Source: Chloroflexota bacterium
GTDB lineage: Bacteria > Chloroflexota > Dehalococcoidia > UBA2979
Reading direction: 5' to 3'
Length of the DNA: 7,612 bases
Assembly: GCA_009843585.1 (NCBI GenBank)
Contig: VYDC01000253.1
Location: 1 to 7,612, forward strand
Below are positions 1 through 6,500 of the stretch, in pieces (within the stretch, counting starts at the first letter, position 1; every line of letters begins with the position of its first letter). The notes beneath the pieces are model-generated. The model was not told the DNA's origin and made no database searches. It saw only the letters and a list, made by a program, of their open reading frames with translations. The position numbers and the translations under genes are program-made.

Positions 1-1166
1 ATGTAGCCCCGCTCGAGGTCGCCGTTCGCGTCCCAGTCGACGGAGTTGGCGGCGCCTTCGTAGTCGACGTCCCCGCCGTCCCTGATGACGCCGAGCGCGC
101 GTGCCACGCCCTCCGGCCCGGGGAGGATCCGCTCGCCGGGGGCGCTCCCGACGCGGCGCAGCTCGTCGCGGATGGCGAGGCCCGAGACGCTGCCCGCGGC
201 CTCCGCCGCCAGCATGACGGCGACGGCGGCGTCGTAGCTCTCCCTCACGTAGCTCGACTCCGTGCCCTCGCCGTACTCGTCGCGGAAGGCCCGGTCCCAG
301 GCGGCGGCGGACGCGCTCTCGCGCGGGACGGCGCTGGCGGTCCCGTACATGTCGGCGAGCCTGCCGCCCCCGACGGCCGCGGCCAGCTCGGCCCGCCTGA
401 GCGCGTCGCCGAAGACGAACTGGTCGTAGAGGCCGCTCTCAAGCGCCTCGGGGAGAATGACCTCGGCCTCGGGCCGGAAGGTGAGCAGGACGAGCGCCTC
501 CGCGCCGCCCCGCGCGCTCTCCTTGATGAGGTCGATGTAGCTACCTCGGAGCTCGGTCGGGGAGGCGACGAGCACGGCGTTGCCCGTCCAGGCCTGCCCG
601 AAGGCCTCCGCGAGGCCGTTGCCCCAGGCGTCGTCGCGGTATATGACGCCGACGCTCTCGAAGCCCCGCTCGCGCGTGAGCTCGGCCAACGCGGGCCCCT
701 GGGAGACATCGGAGAGGGCCGTGCGGAAGAAGAGGTCGCGGTCCTCGTTCAGCGTGAGCAGGGGAGAGGTGGCCGAGGGGCTCACCACGAGCACGCCCGC
801 GGGCGCCGCGACGTCGACCACCTCGAGCGAGTCCGCGCTGCTGTTGGGACCGATGATGGCGTGGACGCCCTCCTCCTCTATGAGGCGTCGCGCCTCCTCC
901 GCGGGATGGAGGGTGTCCCCCTCGACGAACTCGACCGGACGGCCGAAGACGCCGCCTGCGGCGTTCACGTGCGTGACGGCGAGTTCGAAGGCGCGCAGCC
1001 GGTCGAGCGCCGTCTCCGTCCGGGTCTCGCTGCTCACGAGCATCACCCCGAGCCTCAGCGGCGCGACGTCCCCGTCGTCGCCGCAGGCCGCGAGAGCGCC
1101 CGCCAGCAGCGAAGCGGCGGCCGTCAGGGTCAGCGCGACGGCCACACGCCGCCTGAAGCCCGTCAC
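1..1166 (-). CDS. ABC transporter substrate-binding lipoprotein, branched-chain amino acid (LivJ-like) type, C-terminus cut by window edge
   Basis: 388 residues are visible and the frame runs off the left edge. The protein should bind a small solute outside the membrane and hand it to an ABC permease not present here. The N-terminus has a basic stretch (FRRR, residues 4-7), a hydrophobic core, and the lipobox L25-A26-A27-C28, so Cys28 should be lipidated. The mature part follows the type-1 periplasmic-binding fold of the Leu/Ile/Val family: a first strand LRLGVML (37-43), NAAGGVFGRPVEF (68-80), EGDT (82-85), IIGPNSS (104-110), the ligand-site-like SPSATSP (129-135), and YEGAANSVDWDANGDL near the end (369-384). 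Family members are about 390-420 residues long, so probably only 10-30 residues are missing. The GTG start is the only usable start that keeps the basic n-region. A GGGAG lies 16 nt upstream, which is far for a ribosome site. The gene begins 43 bp after the tandem-Cache gene on the same strand, so an operon is likely. The ligand cannot be told: this family also binds amides, urea and aromatic acids. Confidence 0.9.
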   Translation of the reverse strand, partial: MTGFRRRVAVALTLTAAASLLAGALAACGDDGDVAPLRLGVMLVSSETRTETALDRLRAFELAVTHVNAAGGVFGRPVEFVEGDTLHPAEEARRLIEEEGVHAIIGPNSSADSLEVVDVAAPAGVLVVSPSATSPLLTLNEDRDLFFRTALSDVSQGPALAELTRERGFESVGVIYRDDAWGNGLAEAFGQAWTGNAVLVASPTELRGSYIDLIKESARGGAEALVLLTFRPEAEVILPEALESGLYDQFVFGDALRRAELAAAVGGGRLADMYGTASAVPRESASAAAWDRAFRDEYGEGTESSYVRESYDAAVAVMLAAEAAGSVSGLAIRDELRRVGSAPGERILPGPEGVARALGVIRDGGDVDYEGAANSVDWDANGDLERGY

Positions 1167-1209
1167 GAAGCGATGCCCGACGCTCCCGCGGGCCGCCTGC
1201 CGGGTGTCC

Positions 1210-2115
1210 TCACGGGCGCAGCGGAGGGCCGATGTAGCGCTCGTACCAGCCGGAGGCGAAGAGGTGCTCGCCGCGCCGGACCGCCCACGTGTGCTTGACC
1301 TCCTCCCGGCCGGAGGTGGGGTTCAGGAACACGTAGTTCACCCAGCGGCCGTCCTCGGTCGCCGACAGCAGGTCGTCGCCGTAGAAGTAGCCGGTGATGT
1401 CGACGCGCTCGCTGGGGTCGCGCCCGCGGATCTCCTCGCGCGGGTGCGCGATGGTGTAGCCGTTCCCGTCTATGACGAAGACGTACCACGGGCCGTCCGT
1501 GCTCTCGGGCGTGTTGTAGTAGGCGACGGCCTCCTCCGGCCCCAGCAGCTCGTAGAGCGCCAGGCCCCTCTCCACGAAGGCGACGGTGTACGCCTGCGGA
1601 TCGGACTTGGGAGGGCCGTCCACGTACCAGCCGGAGCCGAAGATCAGGCCGTCGTGCCGCACGACCCATGACTGCTTCGATTCCGTCCCGCCCGTGGCGG
1701 GATTGAGGTAGGTGTAGGGCACCCACGCCCCACCCTCGGTCGCACCCGCCGCGAGCATCCGCCCGACCGGGTACCCGTCCGATCCCTCGATTTCCCCGGC
1801 CGTCAGGCCGACGTTCTCAGGGATGGCGGCGTTCGCGACGAGCACGTCGTTCTCGTCGAAGATGAAGACGTACCACTCGCCGTCCACGCTCTCGGGGGAG
1901 CTGTAGTACTCGAGGGCCGCCTCGCGGCCGAGCTCGCCGTAGCGCCGTATGGCGTCATCGACGAAGGCCTGCGTGTAGGCCGCGGGATCGGCCGCGGCCG
2001 GGCCCGGCCCGGACTCGGGTGAGCCCTCGCCCGAGTCGTCGCCCACCAGCGCGACGACCGCGAGGGCCAGAGCCAGAACGGCGACGCCGAGCGCTATCCC
2101 TGAAATCAGTCTCAC
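1210..2115 (-). CDS. Tandem Cache-domain protein, membrane-anchored or secreted
   Basis: 301 residues from the GTG start. The first ~26 form a hydrophobic signal or anchor (RLISGIALGVAVLALALAVV), followed by a Gly/Ser/Pro/Ala linker (about 27-42). Two mutually similar Cache modules follow at about 43-164 and 172-291. Each has a helix opening DPxAYTxAFV, then YY-x-x-PES-x-DG-x-WYVF with a following Asp/Asn turn, and ends with a Y-x-x-LNP-x-x-G segment, a conserved Lys, and the sCache_2-like close SGWY. Cache domains are extracellular small-molecule sensors, usually fused to chemoreceptors, kinases or cyclases. Here no output domain follows: the protein stops ten residues after the second module. 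It probably acts as an anchored or secreted ligand-binding protein, perhaps with the lipoprotein encoded 43 bp downstream. The frame stays open up to 2286, but that extension is Arg-rich and unlike a protein. A Shine-Dalgarno-like GGAAGGGGA (2126-2134) supports GTG at 2115 (10 nt away) or TTG at 2118 (7 nt away). I cannot decide between these. Confidence 0.85.
   Translation of the reverse strand: MRLISGIALGVAVLALALAVVALVGDDSGEGSPESGPGPAAADPAAYTQAFVDDAIRRYGELGREAALEYYSSPESVDGEWYVFIFDENDVLVANAAIPENVGLTAGEIEGSDGYPVGRMLAAGATEGGAWVPYTYLNPATGGTESKQSWVVRHDGLIFGSGWYVDGPPKSDPQAYTVAFVERGLALYELLGPEEAVAYYNTPESTDGPWYVFVIDGNGYTIAHPREEIRGRDPSERVDITGYFYGDDLLSATEDGRWVNYVFLNPTSGREEVKHTWAVRRGEHLFASGWYERYIGPPLRP
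1243..1989 (-). repeat. Internal duplication: two Cache modules within one gene
   Basis: Bases 1624-1989 encode the first Cache module and 1243-1602 the second, in the same frame. By eye the two protein segments share roughly 40% of residues with few gaps. They have identical blocks at the start (DP-AYT-AFV), middle (PES-DG-WYVF) and end (LNP, SGWY). This is a protein-level duplication. The nucleotide copies have diverged, so it is not recent. Confidence 0.8.
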
Positions 2116-2125
2116 CAACGTGGAA

Positions 2126-2134
2126 TCCCCTTCC
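2126..2134 (-). promoter_or_regulatory. Shine-Dalgarno-like site of the tandem-Cache gene
   Basis: On the minus strand this reads GGAAGGGGA, purine-rich and complementary in part to the 16S 3' end. It lies 7 nt before TTG 2118 and 10 nt before GTG 2115. It decides against the far upstream GTG at 2286, which has only Arg-rich translation between it and this point. Confidence 0.6.
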
Positions 2135-2247
2135 CGGCGCGCCCCGCGCCGTTCCCGGCATCGTCTCCGGCGCACGCTGCGCCGCCAGATCTCGCCGCCT
2201 CCGGCACGAGTCGTCATGCCTAAGCCGCGGGTGGCCCCGACCGATCC

Positions 2248-2269
2248 GGGACGGACCAGCATCCGTCCC
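2248..2269. repeat. Perfect 8-bp hairpin in the Cache-gene leader region
   Basis: The arms GGGACGGA (2248-2255) and TCCGTCCC (2262-2269) are exact reverse complements around a 6-base loop. It lies about 130 bp upstream of the Cache start. No T-run follows on either strand, so it is not a standard intrinsic terminator. At this base composition such a hairpin could arise by chance. It could be an operator, part of a leader RNA, or nothing. Confidence 0.35.
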
Positions 2270-2693
2270 TGTGGCGGCAGGCGCACCGGCCCCGGGCTGG
2301 CCGCCGGCCTGCGCGGCTCCCTAGTTGGCCCTCGCGGCCGTTCCTGGGCCGCTCGCCGGGCGGCGCTAGCCCTCTTACCGGAGCCGGCGCCGCGCAGGCT
2401 GCCCGCAAGCGGAACGACACGCGGGTCCAGCCCTGAGAGGGTGTATCAGCCTCGAACCGCAGCGTCCATATGAGGGGGATATCAGGCCCGCACGCGGGGG
2501 AGAGGGTCGACGGATGGGCACCACTCAGAAGCCGCGAGTCCGGTTCGTGCCCTCAGACGCCACCGGCCGCCCGTTCCAAGCGACGAGCCTCCGTCCGAAG
2601 CAGCCGGCTCGCGCAGCGCTTGTCCTCGAGGGACCGTCGAGGCGGTTGGCTGGGTACGGTCCGTCCGGCAAGAACGGGAACGAGCGACGCCCG

Positions 2694-3080
2694 TCAACGG
2701 GCCGGGAGGGGCTTCACCCGATCTTCAAGCCAGCCCGCCAACTCTGAGAACCGGAACGCGTTCGTGTCGAAGAGCCGCATGAAGAACTGGTGGGCTTCCA
2801 GGTCATCACAGTCGATGAAGTGGCCGTTCGCTCTCACGAATACGTCAGTGACGAAGAAGGCCACGCGCTTGTTCCCGTCCACGAAGGGATGGTTCACGGC
2901 AAGGCTCTCCATGAGCGCCGCTGCCTCCTCGACCAGGCTCCCGTAGTACCCGAGCTGGGGCCGCATCACGGCAGCGGCGAGGGCGCCCTCATCACGGATC
3001 CCGACAGTGCCGCCGAACTCATCGATCAGCACGACGTGCATGGCCACGACTTCCTCGATGGTCGGGAAGTCGTGGGTCAC
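2694..3080 (-). CDS. doc: Doc-type (death-on-curing) Fic-fold toxin
   Basis: 128 residues, almost the length of phage P1 Doc. The Fic core motif is intact at 64-72: His64-Pro-Phe-Val-Asp68-Gly-Asn70-Lys71-Arg72, within NHPFVDGNKRVAFF. A Lys, where AMPylating Fic enzymes usually have Gly, is the Doc signature. In the studied Doc, the enzyme phosphorylates EF-Tu and so halts translation. That activity is inferred here from the motif. The N-terminal TIEEVVAMH and the AVMRPQLGYYG segment (37-47) are also typical of Doc relatives. The GTG start overlaps the antitoxin stop as GTGA (3077-3080), so translation is probably coupled and the toxin made after its antitoxin. Local GC is about 57% (hand count over 2761-2880) against about 75% in the A2M gene, suggesting transfer. 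No inhibitory S/T-x-x-x-E-G/N motif is seen inside the toxin. Confidence 0.92.
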   Translation of the reverse strand: MTHDFPTIEEVVAMHVVLIDEFGGTVGIRDEGALAAAVMRPQLGYYGSLVEEAAALMESLAVNHPFVDGNKRVAFFVTDVFVRANGHFIDCDDLEAHQFFMRLFDTNAFRFSELAGWLEDRVKPLPAR

Positions 3081-3304
3081 CGAGCGAGGAGCTCACCGAG
3101 GAGTCGGTGTCGCTCCACGCTCGCCCGGAAGTGCTCCATCACCTCCGGCCGGACCGCTTGCCGGGCCTTCTCCTCGAGGTAGCCCCGCATCGCGTCTTCG
3201 AGCACGGCCTGAAAGTGGCGCCCTTCTTGCCGGGCAGCCGCCCGCAGCGCGGCCAGCAGCTCGGGCGATGCCTGGCTGGAGAACTTCTCGCGCGTCTCAG
3301 CCAT
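3077..3304 (-). CDS. Antitoxin of the Doc toxin, ribbon-helix-helix-like
   Basis: 75 residues. Segment 5-47 fits a ribbon-helix-helix layout: a short strand REKFSSQ (5-11), helix A PELLAALRAAARQEG (14-28), then a turn and helix B (about 30-47, FQAVLEDAMRGYLEEK). A basic, probably helical arm follows (52-75, ending RHRLLGELLAR) and would be suited to cover the toxin. Small proteins with this EKF-x-(S/T)-Q start and EGR-x-x-QA turn are often found next to Doc/Fic genes. It does not look like Phd, the classical Doc partner. The ATG at 3304 is preceded by GGGGAGG with 5 nt spacing. The frame stays open upstream to 3484, but the next ATG (3334) sits inside the probable -10 box, so longer starts are unlikely. 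RHH antitoxins usually repress their own promoter, and a palindrome lies over the -35 box here. Confidence 0.8.
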   Translation of the reverse strand: MAETREKFSSQASPELLAALRAAARQEGRHFQAVLEDAMRGYLEEKARQAVRPEVMEHFRASVERHRLLGELLAR

Positions 3305-3309
3305 GGCTC

Positions 3310-3316
3310 CCTCCCC
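3310..3316 (-). promoter_or_regulatory. Ribosome binding site of the antitoxin
   Basis: The minus strand reads GGGGAGG, 5 nt before the ATG at 3304. It fixes the antitoxin start at 3304 rather than at the upstream in-frame starts. Confidence 0.7.
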
Positions 3317-3332
3317 ACAGGTGCTGGCTCCC

Positions 3333-3360
3333 ATTGTCACGCTGGAGGATCCGGTGTCAA
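3333..3360 (-). promoter_or_regulatory. Sigma-70-type promoter of the toxin-antitoxin operon
   Basis: On the minus strand a perfect -35 hexamer TTGACA (3355-3360) is followed by a 16-bp spacer and GACAAT (3333-3338), which matches four of six -10 positions including the key A and final T. Transcription would start near 3326, giving a leader of about 20 nt that carries the GGGGAGG ribosome site. It stands out against very GC-rich surroundings. Confidence 0.65.
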
Positions 3361-3372
3361 GAACCATCTTGA
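3357..3372. promoter_or_regulatory. Operator-like palindrome over the -35 box
   Basis: The plus strand reads TCAAGA-ACCA-TCTTGA: two perfect 6-bp arms around a 4-bp centre. It overlaps four bases of the -35 hexamer and extends upstream. This is where an autoregulating antitoxin would be expected to bind and block RNA polymerase. The binding itself is inferred. Confidence 0.5.
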
Positions 3373-3508
3373 TGCCATCCTCACGAACCGCGAGCCGGCC
3401 GGGGGGATGCGTCACCCACCTCTGGGGGAGCTCCGAGGCCTGATCAGTCGCGGGGCTGCCGTCCCCCGGGGCATCCGAGCTCATGTGGCGCCCCCACTTT
3501 CCCCCCGG

Positions 3509-3528
3509 CCGCTGGACGGGTCCGGCGG
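3509..3528 (-). terminator. Possible hairpin terminator behind the A2M gene
   Basis: Seven bases after the A2M stop codon the minus strand can fold CCGC-C-GGA / TCC-A-GCGG: seven pairs with one internal mismatch and a 4-base loop. No T-run follows (the next bases are CCGGGGGG), so it is at best a non-canonical terminator or a stabilising 3' hairpin. The location is the main argument. Confidence 0.25.
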
Positions 3529-3535
3529 GCGCGTG

Positions 3536-6500
3536 CTACTCGTCGGCGACGACTGAGAAGCGGCTGCTGTCGCTGCGACCGAACACCTCCGGGAAGTAGG
3601 CCTCCTGGGCGCGCGCGGGGGCGACGAAGAAGTCGCCGGGGGTCGTGGCGCGCGCATAGTAGACGTACTCGTGGACGCCCCGCGGGAGGCGGTCCGCGAG
3701 CAGGACCACGCGGTCGTCGCGCAGATGCACCTGGTCCCACGGGCTGTAGTACCAGCGGTACCAGGGCGCGAAGTCGGACGGGGCGCCCGCGAGCCTCGCC
3801 TGCCTCTGATCCTCGTCCAGCTGCTGGCGCACCCGTGCCGAGACGACGGCCAGCTCCGGGTCGATCGGCTCGAGGCCGGCAGGCAGGAAGTCCTCGACAC
3901 GCGCGAACAGCCGGTCGGCCGACGCCACCACGGTCACGGTCACACGCACGATGTCGCCCGGCGAGGCGCTGGTGATGACCCGCCCCGGGTCGTCCAGAAG
4001 GGTGTAGCGGTGCGAGACGGCGAAGCCGCGATTCAGCGCGCCGATGTGCCGGGACGGGGTCACGTAGCGCAGGTTGAGGCCGTAGTACATCCGCCCCTCG
4101 CCGCCGGCCTCGCGCTCGAGATGCACCCGGCTCACCTCGCCCGGCGGCAGCTCGTCCAGGGGGACGGCGACGGCCTCGGCGTAGTCGCGCTGCGGCACGT
4201 CGAAGCGGCCTGAGAGCAGCAGCCGCGTGTTGAGCAGCACCCGGTAGTCGTAGGCGCCGCGGGTCTCGCCCGTCAGCGCGGCGACGGCGCTGAGCGAGGC
4301 CATGCCCTCCGCGCGCTCGACCGACGTCCCCCAGCGGCCGCCCGAGCGAGCGGTGACCAGCCAGCGGATCGTCTCGTCGATGAGCGGGTGGCCCGGGTCG
4401 ACGCCGGCGAGGGCCCGCAGGACGAGGGCCGTGGCTCGCACGCTGCCGTTGTGCATCGAGCCCGCGATGCGTTCGTCCTCCCAGTGGTTCCCGTTGGCGC
4501 TGGCGATCGCCGCAGCGCTGAGGTCGTTGATGAGAATGCGCACGGCCTCGTGGCCCGCCTCGTGCCCGCCGGCGAGGAGGCCGAGCAGCAGGTAGGCGCG
4601 GCCCCAGCTGGTGAGGCTCGCGCGGTGCTCATCGAGGAGCCCCTGCAGCAGGGGAGCCTGCTCCCCTGCGACCGCGGCGGCGTCGCTGCCGCCCGCCGCA
4701 ACGCTCGCAAGGGCGTAGAGCAGGAAGGCGTGCTGGTCGGGGTTGCCCGGCCGCTCGATGTCGGTCTCCCGCTCAACGAAGCCGGTGATCAGCCCGCCCG
4801 CGCGGTCGTACACGTACCGCGGGATCGCGTACCCGGCGCCGCGCGCCTCGCCGAGGGCGAACAGCACCCACCCCGTCACCCACATGTCGGTCCGCGTGCA
4901 GCCGCGGCACCACGCCCAGCCGCCGCCGCGCTGGAGCCCCACGAGGGTCTCGATGTCCGTCTCCAGCTGGGTCGCCCGCGCCTCCGTGAGGGCGCCGGCG
5001 CCCGCGCGCTCAACCGCCACGGTCGCGACGATGCGGCTGGCGATCTCGACGATCGACTCCCCGTCGCTCGGGGAGAAGTGGTGGAGCTCGGCGTCGAGCG
5101 CGCCGATGAGCGAGGCCTCAACCGACAGCTCGAGCGAGCCCCTGTCCGTGATCGCATAGTCCGGGAGGTAGAGCGCCTCGACGGCCGGCGTCTCCTCGAC
5201 GACGCCCCCCGTCGCGACCGTCTCCGGGGTCACGTCGAGGTGCACCGGGATTAGCAGCTCGGCGGCGTCGGCGGCGCCGCCGCTCGCGGTCGCCAGGAAG
5301 CGGACCGTCGCCGTGCCCTCATCGAGGGCGCGCGCGGGCCACGCGAACAGGGCGGAGCGCCCCGGCTCGACCCGCCGCGTGAGCGCGGCGTCTCTGTCGA
5401 GAACCACGCCCTCGGCCTCGATCGCGACCGTCACGTCGCGCACCTCGGCGGTGCGGTTGTGCACCAGGGTGCGCAGCATCAGCTCGTCGCCGACGCGGAG
5501 GAAGCGGGGGAGGGCCGGCCGCACGAGCAGCGGCTGCGAGACGAGCAGCTCGCTCTCGCCCTCGCCGACCCTCGTCCCGGGACCGACCGCCCGTGCCCGG
5601 GCGCGCCAGGTGGTGGCGTTGTCCGGCAGCGCCAGCTCGAAGCTCGCCTTCCCGTCGGGACCGGTGCTGAGCCGCCCGATCCACAGCGCCGTGTGCCGGA
5701 AGTCGGAGCGCAGGTGCGGGCCGGGCGCGGCACCGGCCGGCGGGGGGTGACGGTCCCCCTCCGGCGGCCCGGCGTCGTCCATGGCGTCGCCGTCGTAGAG
5801 GCCGTCGTCGTGTCTGGGGGCGTCACGGCTTCTGGGCGCGAGCGACGACGCCGTCCGCACGCCGAGCGCGCGCTCGTACCAGAACGCGCCGAGGCCGTCC
5901 GGCCCGAGGTCGGCCGCCAGCGCGAGCACCGCCTCGTCGACGATCGCGACCGAGACCTCGGCCTCGGTGCCCCGGCCCTCGGAGTCGGTGACCTCCACCT
6001 CGTAGCGCACGGTCTCGCCCGGCGCGGCCCGATCGCGCTCCGGCTCGACACGCACGTCGAGCTCGACCGCAGCCGTCGAGACCGGCAGGTTGACGTAGCC
6101 GACGCGGAACTCGGGACGCGGGTTCTCCCCCCGGGGCGGGAGGTAGAGCAGCACGCCGACGTAGACGTTGGGGACGTGCCCGGCGTCGATGGGGATGTGC
6201 AGCACCTCGCTGTTGGTCTCGAAGCGGCGAACCTCGCTCTCCAGCACGCGCCCCCGCTCGATCGTCACGAGGCCCGTCGCGCCCGCGAAGGGCGCCGGCA
6301 CCAGCACCTCGGCGACGTCGCCGACCTCGTAGCGGTCCCGGTCGGCGACGAGCTCGATGAGGTTGTCGTCGCGCGGCCGCCAGCTCGCGTGGTCCCTGCC
6401 GCTCACCCAGAGGTAGCGCTCCGCGCGCGCCACGCGCCCCTGCCCGTCGACCGACTCCGCCACGAGCCGGTACTCGCCGGTCGCGAGGGGCGTGTATGCG

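Larger units (their letters stand above)
2119..2693. other. 575-bp intergenic stretch with no convincing gene
   Basis: It separates the end of the toxin gene from the tandem-Cache gene. Every open frame on either strand gives Arg/Pro/Gly/Ala-rich protein without recognisable motifs, as expected of random high-GC DNA. As the upstream region of the Cache/lipoprotein operon it should hold that operon's promoter, but I see no good -35/-10 pair. It holds two GC-rich inverted repeats: an 8-bp hairpin at 2248-2269, and 11-bp complementary arms at 2307-2317 and 2389-2399. No tRNA, rRNA or known riboswitch could be recognised. Confidence 0.6.

Noticed and set aside
580..1671. Long plus-strand open frame opposite the lipoprotein and Cache genes
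   Set aside because: It is antisense to two well-supported genes and rich in Ser/Arg/Ala/Val without motifs. Long shadow frames are expected at this GC content.
2116..2286. Longer Cache protein starting at the GTG at 2286
   Set aside because: The extra 57 residues are dominated by Arg and Gly, resemble random high-GC translation, and would bury the signal/anchor segment. A good ribosome site lies just before 2115/2118.
2449..2458. GGTTCGAGGC on the minus strand, like a tRNA T-loop
   Set aside because: No matching acceptor stem, anticodon arm or D-arm could be found around it.
2431..2470. Plus-strand CTGAGAGGGTG ... GAACC, reminiscent of a thiamine pyrophosphate riboswitch
   Set aside because: The conserved second half (CUGAUC and the GGUUAGUACC-like part) is missing, and there is no plus-strand gene downstream.
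2514..2747. Small plus-strand frame of 77 codons in the intergenic stretch
   Set aside because: No ribosome site or promoter, no recognisable motif, and it runs into the antisense of the toxin gene.
3305..3484. Longer antitoxin starting at 3484 or 3334
   Set aside because: The extension lacks motifs, it overlaps the probable promoter, and the ATG at 3334 lies in the -10 box. The ATG at 3304 has an excellent ribosome site.
4388..5254. Long plus-strand open frame opposite the A2M gene
   Set aside because: It is an antisense shadow of the conserved A2M helical domain, with Arg/Ala/Val-rich composition and no recognisable domain.
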